5,994 bases of DNA from Pseudomonadota bacterium (GCA_021798395.1 JAJZHS010000166.1:1-5994), one strand, 5' to 3'. Shown: positions 1-5,994, counted from the stretch's first letter. Notes: generated by a model from the letters alone, not told the origin. A program made the numbers and translations.

Positions 1-1134
1 GATGTCGGCGATGGTCGTGTCTTCGGTCTCGCCCGAGCGGTGCGAGACCACGGCGGTGTAGCCGGCGCGCTTGGCCATTTCGATCGCCGCGAAGGTCTCG
101 GTCAGGGTGCCGATCTGGTTGACCTTGATCAGGACCGAGTTGGCGATGCGCTCGTCGATGCCGCGCTTGAGGATCGCCGTGTTGGTCACGAACAGGTCGT
201 CTCCGACCAGCTGCACCTTCCTGCCCAATTGTTCGGTCAGGTGCTTCCAGCCTTCCCAGTCCTGCTCGGCCAGTCCGTCCTCGATGGAGACGATCGGGTA
301 TTTGGCGATCCAGCTGCCGTACAGCGCGACCAGTTCGGCCGAATCGAGCACCAGGCCCTCGCCGTCGAGGTGGTACTTGCCGTCGCGGTAGAACTCGCTG
401 GACGCCGGGTCGAGCGCGATGGCGATCTGCTCGCCGGGCTTGTAGCCGGCTTTCTCGATCGCCTCGACGATCAGCTGCAGCGCCGCTTCGTGGCTGGCCA
501 GGTTGGGCGCGAAGCCGCCTTCGTCGCCCACGGTGGTCGGCATGCCGCGCTTGTGGATGATGCCCTTGAGGGCGTGGAACACCTCGGCGCCGTAGCGCAC
601 GGCCTCGCGCAGGCTCGGCGCGCCGACCGGCATGATCATGAACTCCTGCATGTCCAGGCTGTTGTCGGCGTGCGCACCGCCGTTGATCACGTTCATCATC
701 GGCACCGGCAGCTCGCAGGCGGCAAAGCCTCCCAGGTACTGGTACAGCGGAACGCCCGACTCCTCGGCTGCGGCCTTGGCCACCGCCATGCTCACCGCGA
801 GCAGCGCATTGGCGCCCAGGCGCGACTTGTTGTCGCTGCCGTCGAGCTCGATCAGGGTGCGGTCGAGGAAGGTCTGCTCCGACGCATCGAGCCCCATGAC
901 GGCTTCGGTGATCTCGGTGTTGATGTGTTCGACCGCGCGCAGCACGCCCTTGCCCAGGTAGCGCTCGGGGTTGGCGTCGCGCAGCTCGACCGCTTCGCGC
1001 GTTCCGGTGGACGCGCCCGACGGAACCGCGGCGCGGCCGACGAAGCCGGTTTCGAGGACGACGTCGCATTCGACGGTCGGATTGCCCCGGCTGTCGAGGA
1101 TTTCGCGGGCGTTCAAGTCGACGATGGCACTCAT
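1..1134 (-). CDS. eno: Enolase (phosphopyruvate hydratase), C-terminal end cut off by window edge
   Basis: Enolase interconverts 2-phosphoglycerate and phosphoenolpyruvate in glycolysis and gluconeogenesis in the cytoplasm; in many bacteria it also joins the RNA degradosome. The 378 visible residues start MSAIVDLNAREILDSRGNPT, the family's hallmark N-terminus, followed by the substrate-loop motif SGASTG (39-44). Expected catalytic residues are present: Glu205 in GDEGGFAP, metal ligands Asp242, Glu285 (SIEDG) and Asp312 (GDDLF), and Lys337 in the signature LIKVNQIGTLTETF (335-348), then SHRSGETEDT (364-373). The frame is open to base 1, so roughly the last 50 residues of a ~430-residue family lie outside. 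The ATG at 1134 is supported by a TGGAG Shine-Dalgarno five bases upstream. It lies 49 bp after kdsA on the same strand, so it is probably the distal gene of a pyrG-kdsA-eno operon; enolase also makes the phosphoenolpyruvate that KdsA consumes. Identification is essentially certain; only the C-terminus is unseen. Confidence 0.98.
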   Translation of the reverse strand, partial: MSAIVDLNAREILDSRGNPTVECDVVLETGFVGRAAVPSGASTGTREAVELRDANPERYLGKGVLRAVEHINTEITEAVMGLDASEQTFLDRTLIELDGSDNKSRLGANALLAVSMAVAKAAAEESGVPLYQYLGGFAACELPVPMMNVINGGAHADNSLDMQEFMIMPVGAPSLREAVRYGAEVFHALKGIIHKRGMPTTVGDEGGFAPNLASHEAALQLIVEAIEKAGYKPGEQIAIALDPASSEFYRDGKYHLDGEGLVLDSAELVALYGSWIAKYPIVSIEDGLAEQDWEGWKHLTEQLGRKVQLVGDDLFVTNTAILKRGIDERIANSVLIKVNQIGTLTETFAAIEMAKRAGYTAVVSHRSGETEDTTIADI

Positions 1135-1139
1135 GAAGA

Positions 1140-1144
1140 CTCCA
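1140..1144 (-). promoter_or_regulatory. Ribosome binding site of eno
   Basis: On the minus strand the bases TGGAG stand five nucleotides before the ATG at 1134, a good Shine-Dalgarno match and spacing. It is preceded by a run of six T. It fixes the enolase start at the family-typical MSAIVDL N-terminus. Confidence 0.75.
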
Positions 1145-1156
1145 GGAAAAAAGGAC

Positions 1157-1176
1157 GGGATGGGGGAGGGTCCGGG
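1157..1176 (+). other. Putative G-quadruplex motif in the kdsA-eno gap
   Basis: The plus strand reads GGG-AT-GGGGG-A-GGG-TCC-GGG. These are four runs of at least three G with loops of 2, 1 and 3 bases, meeting the usual G3+N1-7 definition with very short loops. It lies wholly inside the 49-bp gap between the kdsA stop and the eno start. The genes run leftward, so the G-rich strand is the template strand and the transcript carries the C-rich complement just upstream of the eno ribosome binding site. The motif is seen directly; folding and any effect on transcription are inference, and chance occurrence in G+C-rich DNA is possible. Confidence 0.5.
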
Positions 1177-1183
1177 TCGCGCC

Positions 1184-2020
1184 TCAGCGCATCCGGTCTT
1201 CGAGATAGGGTTGGCTCTTGGCCACCGCGTCGATCGCGACGAGTTGCTCGAGCAGGGGCGGCATCAGCGCCAGCGGCATCGCGTTCGGTCCGTCGGACAG
1301 CGCCTTGTCCGGGTCCGGATGGGTTTCGGCGAACAGCCCGTCGACTCCGGCGGCGACCGCGGCGCGCGCCAGCAGCGGGACGAACGCGCGCTGGCCGCCC
1401 GACTTGTCGCCCAGGCCTCCGGGCTGCTGCACCGAATGCGTGGCGTCGAACACCACCGGGCAGCCGGTGTCGCGCAGCACGGCCAGCGCGCGCATGTCCG
1501 ACACCAGGGTGTTGTAGCCGAAGCTCACGCCGCGCTCGCAGACCATGATGCGCTCGTTGCCGACGGCGCGCGCCTTGTCGACCACGTTCTTCATGTCCCA
1601 CGGGGCGAGGAACTGGCCCTTCTTGATGTTGACCGGAAGCCCCTGCCTGGCGACGTTCTGGATGAAGTTGGTTTGCCGGCACAGGAACGCCGGAGTCTGC
1701 AGCACGTCGACGACCGCGGCGACTTCGGCCAGCGGAGTGTCCTCGTGCACGTCGGTCAGCACCGGAACGCCGATCTGGCGCTTGACCTCGGCCAGGATGC
1801 GCAGGCCCTGTTCGAGGCCCGGGCCGCGGAACGATCCGGCCGACGAGCGGTTGGCCTTGTCGAACGACGACTTGTAGATGAAGGGCACGCCCAGCTCGGC
1901 GCAGATCTCCTTGAGCTGGCCCGCGGTGTCCAGCGCCAGCTGCGCGCTTTCGATCACGCACGGACCGGCGATCAGGAACAGCGGCCGGCGCGCGCCGATC
2001 TCGAAGCCACACAGCTGCAT
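1184..2020 (-). CDS. kdsA: 3-deoxy-D-manno-octulosonate 8-phosphate synthase (KDO-8-P synthase), metal-dependent type
   Basis: KdsA condenses phosphoenolpyruvate with arabinose-5-phosphate to give KDO-8-phosphate, a committed step in making the KDO of the lipopolysaccharide inner core; it is a cytoplasmic TIM-barrel enzyme of the DAHP-synthase family. The protein has 278 residues against about 280 for the family. Visible motifs are IAGPCVIES (17-25), the KDO-8-P-synthase-specific KANRSS (55-60), SFRGPG (63-68), LTDVHE (88-93), AFLCRQT (111-117), NIKKGQFLAP (131-140) and SDGPNAMPL (242-250). Cys21, His195, Glu232 and Asp243 match the four metal ligands of class II (metal-dependent) enzymes such as that of Aquifex aeolicus; the metal-independent E. 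coli enzyme has Asn in place of the Cys. The ATG at 2020 has an AGGAG five bases upstream; an in-frame ATG at 2056 lies inside pyrG and is less likely. It starts 19 bp after pyrG and ends 49 bp before eno. Confidence 0.97.
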   Translation of the reverse strand: MQLCGFEIGARRPLFLIAGPCVIESAQLALDTAGQLKEICAELGVPFIYKSSFDKANRSSAGSFRGPGLEQGLRILAEVKRQIGVPVLTDVHEDTPLAEVAAVVDVLQTPAFLCRQTNFIQNVARQGLPVNIKKGQFLAPWDMKNVVDKARAVGNERIMVCERGVSFGYNTLVSDMRALAVLRDTGCPVVFDATHSVQQPGGLGDKSGGQRAFVPLLARAAVAAGVDGLFAETHPDPDKALSDGPNAMPLALMPPLLEQLVAIDAVAKSQPYLEDRMR

Positions 2021-2024
2021 CGCG

Positions 2025-2030
2025 TCTCCT
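2025..2030 (-). promoter_or_regulatory. Ribosome binding site of kdsA
   Basis: On the minus strand AGGAGA lies four bases before the ATG at 2020, inside the 19-bp gap after the pyrG stop. This strong Shine-Dalgarno decides the start in favour of MQLCGFEIG over the in-frame ATG 36 bases upstream. Confidence 0.8.
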
Positions 2031-2039
2031 GGGCGCCGG

Positions 2040-3689
2040 TCAGCGCGCAGCGCCATGGCGCTGCAGCGCCGCGCGCACGAAGGCCGAGAACAAGGGATGG
2101 CCGTCGCGCGGCGTCGACTTGAACTCGGGGTGGAACTGCACGCCGACGAACCACGGGTGGACTTGCTGCGGCAGTTCGACGATTTCGGTCAGGTGCTCGC
2201 GCGTGGTGTAGGCCGAGATCACCAGCCCCGCGGACTGCAGTCGTTCCAGATACGCCACGTTGGCCTCGTAGCGGTGGCGGTGGCGTTCGTTGACCGTGCC
2301 GCCGTAGATCGCGTGCGCCAGCGTTCCGGGCTGCACCCGCGCCTCCTGCGCGCCCAGGCGCATGGTCCCGCCGAGGTCCGACTCGGTGCTGCGCGCGTGC
2401 AGTCGGCCCTGGCCGTCTTTCCACTCGGTGATCAGCGCGATCACCGGATACGGCGTGTGCGCGTCGAATTCGGTGCTGTTGGCGCCTTCCATGCCGGCCA
2501 TGTGGCGCGCGTATTCGATCGTCGCCACCTGCATGCCCAGACAGATTCCCAGGTAGGGAACGCGCTGCTCGCGCGCGTAGCGCGCGGCCAGGATCTTGCC
2601 CTCGACGCCGCGCTTGCCGAAGCCGCCCGGAACCAGGATGGCGTCGAACGCGGCGAGCTGGTCGATGTTGCCGGGCTCGAGGGTTTCGGAATCCAGATAC
2701 GTGATCTGCACCTTGGCCGCGTTCTTCATCGCCGCGTGGCGCAGCGCCTCGTTGAGCGACTTGTACGAATCCGACAGGTCGGTGTATTTGCCGACCATGG
2801 CGATGCGCACGGTGTGCCGGGGATGCGCTTCGGCCTGCACCAGCGCGTCCCAGGCCGCCAGGTCGGCGTCGTCGCACTGCAACTGCAGCTTGCCGCAGAT
2901 CAGCGCGTCCAGTCCCTGCTCGTGGAGCATCCTGGGGATCTTGTAGATGCTGTCCGAGTCCCACACCGAGATCACGGCGTCTTGCGGCAGGTTGGCGAAC
3001 AACGAGATCTTCTCGCGTTCGTCGTCGGGGATCGGACGGTCGGCGCGGCACAGCAGCGCATCGGCGGCGATGCCGATTTCACGCAGTTTCTGCACGCTGT
3101 GCTGAGTGGGCTTGGTCTTCAGTTCGCCGGCGGCCGGGATGAATGGCACCAGGGTCAGGTGCACGAACGCGCTGTGGTGGCGCGGCATGCGCAGGCTCAT
3201 CTGCCGCACGGCCTCGAGGAACGGCAGCGACTCGATGTCGCCGACCGTTCCGCCGATCTCGACGATCGCCACCTGCGCCTCGTCGGCGGTTCCTTCGCCG
3301 GCGCCGCGGCGGATGCAATGCTGGATTTCGTTGGTGATGTGCGGAATCACCTGCACGGTCTTGCCCAGGTACTCGCCTCGACGTTCCTTGCGAATGACGC
3401 TGTCGTAGACCTGCCCCGTCGTAAAATTGTTGCTCTTGCGCATCGAGCGCCGGATGAAGCGCTCATAATGGCCGAGGTCCAGGTCGGTTTCCGCGCCGTC
3501 GTCGGTGACGAACACTTCCCCGTGCTGGAACGGCGACATCGTCCCGGGGTCGACGTTGATGTAGGGATCGAGCTTGATCAGGGTGACGTTGATTCCGCGC
3601 GACTCCAGGATCGCGGCCAACGACGCGGCTGCGATGCCCTTGCCGAGGCTGGACACCACACCGCCGGTGACGAAAACGTATTGGGTCAT
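2040..3689 (-). CDS. pyrG: CTP synthase (glutamine-hydrolysing)
   Basis: PyrG aminates UTP to CTP using ATP and ammonia released from glutamine, the last step of de novo pyrimidine nucleotide synthesis. The protein has 549 residues (E. coli 545). The N-terminal synthase domain (about 1-270) begins MTQYVFVTGGVVSSLGKG with its ATP-binding P-loop at 9-18, followed by KLDPYIN (39-45), DDGAETDLDLGHYERF (63-78, Asp71 as Mg ligand) and VEIGGTVGDIES (143-154, Glu144). The C-terminal class I glutamine amidotransferase domain (about 295-545) has the PGGFG oxyanion loop (354-358), nucleophile Cys383 in GICLGMQ, and His520/Glu522 in FHPEF completing the triad. The start fits the conserved N-terminus, but no clear Shine-Dalgarno precedes it. 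The start codon overlaps the stop of a 10-codon mini-ORF (ATGA). CTP is needed for CMP-KDO formation, which fits the neighbouring kdsA 19 bp downstream. Confidence 0.98.
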   Translation of the reverse strand: MTQYVFVTGGVVSSLGKGIAAASLAAILESRGINVTLIKLDPYINVDPGTMSPFQHGEVFVTDDGAETDLDLGHYERFIRRSMRKSNNFTTGQVYDSVIRKERRGEYLGKTVQVIPHITNEIQHCIRRGAGEGTADEAQVAIVEIGGTVGDIESLPFLEAVRQMSLRMPRHHSAFVHLTLVPFIPAAGELKTKPTQHSVQKLREIGIAADALLCRADRPIPDDEREKISLFANLPQDAVISVWDSDSIYKIPRMLHEQGLDALICGKLQLQCDDADLAAWDALVQAEAHPRHTVRIAMVGKYTDLSDSYKSLNEALRHAAMKNAAKVQITYLDSETLEPGNIDQLAAFDAILVPGGFGKRGVEGKILAARYAREQRVPYLGICLGMQVATIEYARHMAGMEGANSTEFDAHTPYPVIALITEWKDGQGRLHARSTESDLGGTMRLGAQEARVQPGTLAHAIYGGTVNERHRHRYEANVAYLERLQSAGLVISAYTTREHLTEIVELPQQVHPWFVGVQFHPEFKSTPRDGHPLFSAFVRAALQRHGAAR

Positions 3690-3718
3690 GACGCCATTTC
3701 GGGCCGGTAAACGCGCAT
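3686..3718 (-). other. Ten-codon mini-ORF bridging the hydrolase and pyrG
   Basis: Ten codons (MRVYRPEMAS) plus TGA fill the space between the two genes exactly. Its ATG shares one base with the hydrolase stop (TAATG), and its TGA overlaps the pyrG start (ATGA). Such junctions are typical of termination-reinitiation coupling, so ribosomes leaving the hydrolase could be relayed to pyrG, which lacks an obvious Shine-Dalgarno. The mini-ORF has no Shine-Dalgarno of its own and the peptide has no recognisable function. The arrangement is seen directly; translation is inference and chance is possible. Confidence 0.3.
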
Positions 3719-3722
3719 TATA
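3717..3722 (-). promoter_or_regulatory. Possible -10 box of a pyrG promoter
   Basis: A perfect TATAAT lies on the minus strand across the stop codon of the hydrolase gene and would place a transcription start about 20 bases before the pyrG ATG. The -35 region is poor: with a 17-base spacer the hexamer is TCGGGA, three of six matches to TTGACA, and there is no extended -10 TG. An A/T hexamer like this stands out in such G+C-rich DNA, but part of it is simply the TAA stop codon. It could let pyrG-kdsA-eno be expressed independently of mutS. Confidence 0.4.
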
Positions 3723-4596
3723 GGGAGCCCGCGAAGCCGTCCCGAGCCGCTGCGGGCGCCGTCGTTTCGAGCGCGCGCCACAGTTCGACGATTGTCTGCG
3801 CGGTGCGCTGCGGGTGCTCGAACGGGAACAGGTGGGTGCCGTCGATCCAGCGCAGATGCGGGCCGACCAGGCGTTGCGTGGCGCGCATGCCGGCGAGTCG
3901 CAGCTCGCGCGATGCGCGCCCGGCGATGAAGCCGATCGGCAGCGGCGGCGGCTTGCGCAGCAGCCGGCCGAGCCCGTGCGGCAGCGTGGCGTAGATGCGC
4001 GCCTCGACGTCGCGCCTGAAGCGCAGCACGCGCGCGCCGTCGCGCGGTTCGGTCGCCGTGCGCGCGTAGTCGTCGAGCATCTCGGGGTCCCAGCGGGCGA
4101 AAATGTCCTTGGCCTTGAAATGCGCACGCACGGCGTCGAGGTCGGTCCACGCGTCGCGCCGCCGGCGCGCGGCGGCGGCCGGCGCGATCCGCCACGCCAG
4201 ACCGCTGCGCTTGCTGCCCCACAGCAGCGCGGCGCGCCAGCCGGAGACGATCGGCGCGTCGAGCAGCACCACGCAGCGCAGCAACGCTGGATCGCGCTCG
4301 GCCAGCATCAGGCTGAGCATGCCGCCGAGCGAGTGCCCGACCAGCACCACGCGGCGCTGCTGCGCGACGCGGCGCACGAAGGCGTGCAGCTCGGCCAGCA
4401 GGTGCGGCCAACTGTCGCTGACCGGGTAATCCGGGTCGTGGCCGAAGCGCTCGGGGGCCGCGACGTCGAACACGTCGCCGAGCAGTTCGAGCAGCTTGCG
4501 GTAGCTCGGCGCCGGAAAGCTGTTGCCGTGCGCAAACACCAGCAGCGGCCGCCCGGCGTCGCCGCCGTGATGGGGATCAGATACGCAGCGCATCAT
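3718..4596 (-). CDS. Alpha/beta hydrolase family protein, substrate unknown
   Basis: A 292-residue single-domain alpha/beta hydrolase with no signal peptide or membrane segment, presumably cytoplasmic. The oxyanion-loop motif HGNSFP is at 23-28, the nucleophile elbow GHSLGG at 87-92 (Ser89), and the catalytic His is probably His255 in DGTHLFPFEHP near the C-terminus. The usual acid position after strand 7 (IGFIAGRASREL, about 221-232) has no Asp; Asp113 in LLDAP after strand 6 is a candidate substitute. An Arg-rich helical cap region occupies about 125-215. Family members include esterases, lipases and C-C hydrolases, and nothing here identifies the substrate. The ATG at 4596 is followed at once by another at 4593; a GAGG three bases from the first and six from the second slightly favours the second. 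The start overlaps mutS by 17-20 bases, suggesting translational coupling. The gene ends 28 bp before pyrG. Confidence 0.9.
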   Translation of the reverse strand: MMRCVSDPHHGGDAGRPLLVFAHGNSFPAPSYRKLLELLGDVFDVAAPERFGHDPDYPVSDSWPHLLAELHAFVRRVAQQRRVVLVGHSLGGMLSLMLAERDPALLRCVVLLDAPIVSGWRAALLWGSKRSGLAWRIAPAAAARRRRDAWTDLDAVRAHFKAKDIFARWDPEMLDDYARTATEPRDGARVLRFRRDVEARIYATLPHGLGRLLRKPPPLPIGFIAGRASRELRLAGMRATQRLVGPHLRWIDGTHLFPFEHPQRTAQTIVELWRALETTAPAAARDGFAGSL

Positions 4597-5994
4597 CGGC
4601 CTCGCGGTGCAGGTCGTACAGCAGTTGCAGCGCGTCGCGCGCGCTGAGCGCGTCGCAGTCGATCGCGGCCAGACGGCTCAACACATCGTGTCCGGGGGGC
4701 GGCGGGGTCTGCGTTCCGGGCGCGTCGGCGGGCGCGGCCTCGAACAGGTCGAACTGGCTGCGTTGCTGCTGCTGCGCCAGTTGCAAAGCTTCGAGTCGCC
4801 GCTGCGCGTCGCGGATCACCGCGCCGGGCATGCCGGCGAGCCGGGCCACCTGCACGCCGTAGCTGCGGCTGGCAGGGCCTGGCTGGACTTCGTGCAGGAA
4901 AACCACGTCGTCGCCGTGTTCGACTGCGCCGACGTGCAGGTTCAGCGCTTCGGCGTGGCGCGCAGGGAACTCGGTGAGTTCGAAGTAATGGGTGGCGAAC
5001 AGGGTATGCGCGCGGCAGCGCTCGTGCAGGTGCGCGGCGATCGCCGCAGCCAGCGCCAGGCCGTCGAGTGTCGACGTGCCGCGACCGATCTCGTCCATCA
5101 GCACCAGGCTCTCGGGGGTGGCATGGCGCAGGATCGCAGCCGCCTCGGTCATCTCGACCATGAAGGTCGAGCGTCCTCCGGCGACGTCGTCGGCGGCGCC
5201 GATGCGGGTATGGATCGCGTCGAGCGGACCGATGCGCGCGCTGCGCGCCGGAACGAAGCTGCCGATCGACGCCAGCAGCGCGATCAGCGCGGTCTGCCGC
5301 ATGAAGGTCGACTTGCCGCCCATGTTCGGTCCGGTGATGATGTGCGTGCGGCTGGAAGGCAGCAGCACGCAGTCGTTCGGCACGAAGCGTTCGACCTGCG
5401 ACTGCACCACCGGATGGCGGCCGCCGCGGATCTCGATCCCGGGTGTCGAAGTCAGCTCGGGGCGGACCCAGTTCCAGGTCTGCGCGCGCTCGGCCAGCGC
5501 TGCCAGCACGTCGATCTGGGCCAGCGCGCGCGCCGCGCGCAGCCACGGCGTGACGCTGCCCTGCAGCGCGTCGAGCAGCTGCGCGTACAACGCGCGCTCG
5601 CGCCCCAGCGCGCGTTCCTGGGCCGACAGCGCCTTGTCCTCGAAGGCCTTGAGTTCGGGCGTGACGTAGCGCTCTGCGCCCTTGAGCGTCTGGCGGCGCC
5701 GGTAGTCGGGCGGAACCTTGTCGGCCTGGCCGTGGGTGACTTCGATGGCGAAGCCGTGCACCTTGTTGTAGAGCACGCGCAGGTTGGCGATGCCGGTGCG
5801 CTCGCGCTCGCGCGCTTCCATCTCGAGCAGGAAGGAACTGCAGTCGCGCCCGATGGTGCGCAGCTCGTCGAGCTCGGCGTCGAAGCCGTCGCCGAACACC
5901 CCGCCGTCGCGCAGGTTCAGCGCGGGAGTCTCGGCCAGCGCGCGCTGCAGCAGATCCAGCCCGGCCTGCCCGGGGCCCAGCGCTGCAAGCAGAT
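4577..5994 (-). CDS. mutS: DNA mismatch repair protein MutS, N-terminal part beyond window edge
   Basis: MutS recognises mispaired and unpaired bases and, after ATP-driven conversion to a sliding clamp, recruits MutL to start strand repair. The visible 471 residues are the C-terminal half of a family of about 850-900; the mismatch-binding domain with its Phe-X-Glu motif is outside. Reading from the right edge: lever and clamp domains, with YNKVHGFAIEVT and RRQTLKGAERYVTPELK (about 5637-5771), then the ATPase domain with Walker A GPNMGGKST (5306-5332), the RSTFMVEMTEAA signature segment, Walker B VLMDEIGRGTST (5069-5104) and FATHYFELT. The helix-turn-helix dimerisation segment SRSYGVQVARLAGMP follows. 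After a Gln-rich stretch, QFDLF (4742-4756) fits a beta-clamp-binding motif, and a Pro-rich linker leads to a final helical tail. All ATPase motifs are intact. The frame stays open to the edge. The stop lies inside the next gene, the hydrolase. Confidence 0.98.
   Translation of the reverse strand, partial: LLAALGPGQAGLDLLQRALAETPALNLRDGGVFGDGFDAELDELRTIGRDCSSFLLEMEARERERTGIANLRVLYNKVHGFAIEVTHGQADKVPPDYRRRQTLKGAERYVTPELKAFEDKALSAQERALGRERALYAQLLDALQGSVTPWLRAARALAQIDVLAALAERAQTWNWVRPELTSTPGIEIRGGRHPVVQSQVERFVPNDCVLLPSSRTHIITGPNMGGKSTFMRQTALIALLASIGSFVPARSARIGPLDAIHTRIGAADDVAGGRSTFMVEMTEAAAILRHATPESLVLMDEIGRGTSTLDGLALAAAIAAHLHERCRAHTLFATHYFELTEFPARHAEALNLHVGAVEHGDDVVFLHEVQPGPASRSYGVQVARLAGMPGAVIRDAQRRLEALQLAQQQQRSQFDLFEAAPADAPGTQTPPPPGHDVLSRLAAIDCDALSARDALQLLYDLHREADDALRI
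4742..4756 (-). other. Beta-clamp-binding motif in the MutS C-terminus
   Basis: The codons for QFDLF sit between the dimerisation segment and the Pro-rich linker of MutS. This matches the consensus QL[SD]LF used by bacterial proteins that bind the DNA polymerase sliding clamp, and lies where E. coli MutS carries its related QMSLL motif. Binding itself is inferred from the motif. Confidence 0.6.

Noticed and set aside
1147..1176. Possible terminator between kdsA and eno (GGAC ... GTCC followed by six T on the minus strand)
   Set aside because: The stem is only four base pairs with a loop of about 13 bases, too weak for an intrinsic terminator, and the T-run leads directly into the eno ribosome binding site.
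40..1548. Long plus-strand open frame opposite eno and kdsA
   Set aside because: It is antisense to two strongly recognised genes, its product is rich in Arg, Ala, Gly and Asp with no family motif, and such frames are expected opposite GC-biased codons.
1184..2056. Longer kdsA form starting at the ATG at 2056
   Set aside because: That start lies inside pyrG and adds 12 residues not typical of the family, whereas the ATG at 2020 has a strong, well-spaced AGGAG.
1878..3710. Long plus-strand open frame of about 610 codons opposite pyrG
   Set aside because: It mirrors the pyrG codon pattern, has no recognisable motif or ribosome binding site, and pyrG on the other strand is certain.
3814..4647. 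Plus-strand open frame opposite the hydrolase
   Set aside because: Low-complexity Arg/Ala/Gln-rich product with no motif, while the minus strand encodes intact hydrolase motifs.
4694..4707. G-rich run on the plus strand opposite the mutS C-terminus considered as a second quadruplex
   Set aside because: It has only two runs of at least three G, and it is explained by the Pro codons of the MutS linker.
4577..5899. A GTG at 5899 as a possible start of a short MutS-like protein
   Set aside because: The frame stays open and continues with MutS-like lever sequence to the right edge, so this is an internal Val codon of a full-length mutS cut by the window.

Overview
The window is G+C-rich and reads as chromosomal housekeeping DNA from a Gram-negative bacterium. 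It is most likely a betaproteobacterium, probably Burkholderiales or a relative. That placement rests on the pyrG-kdsA-eno gene order, on protein sequences that resemble betaproteobacterial homologues from memory, and on strong GC bias at third codon positions. KdsA also implies a lipopolysaccharide-bearing outer membrane. No database search was possible, so the genus is not assigned.

All five genes lie on the minus strand and are transcribed right to left. From right to left they are: mutS (4577-5994, N-terminal part beyond the right edge); an alpha/beta hydrolase that overlaps the end of mutS (3718-4596); pyrG, CTP synthase (2040-3689); kdsA, KDO-8-phosphate synthase (1184-2020); and eno, enolase (1-1134, C-terminal end beyond the left edge). 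The junctions are tight: a 20-bp overlap, then gaps of 28, 19 and 49 bp. No convincing terminator is visible, so cotranscription of at least pyrG-kdsA-eno is likely. No gene-free stretch exceeds 50 bp. There are no tRNA or rRNA genes, mobile elements, CRISPR arrays or phage genes.

Functionally, pyrG, kdsA and eno share a metabolic logic. Enolase makes phosphoenolpyruvate, KdsA condenses it with arabinose-5-phosphate to make KDO-8-phosphate, and PyrG supplies the CTP needed to activate KDO as CMP-KDO for lipid A-core assembly. mutS (mismatch repair) and the hydrolase (substrate unknown) form a separate overlapping pair upstream.

Nothing here looks like an undescribed system. The points most worth a second look are small. 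The hydrolase-pyrG junction has a TAATG / ATGA arrangement with a 10-codon mini-ORF bridging the two genes, and a TATAAT box sits over the same stop codon. A short-loop G-quadruplex motif occupies the template strand of the kdsA-eno gap. KdsA carries the metal-ligand set of the metal-dependent class. The hydrolase lacks an Asp at the usual catalytic-acid position.
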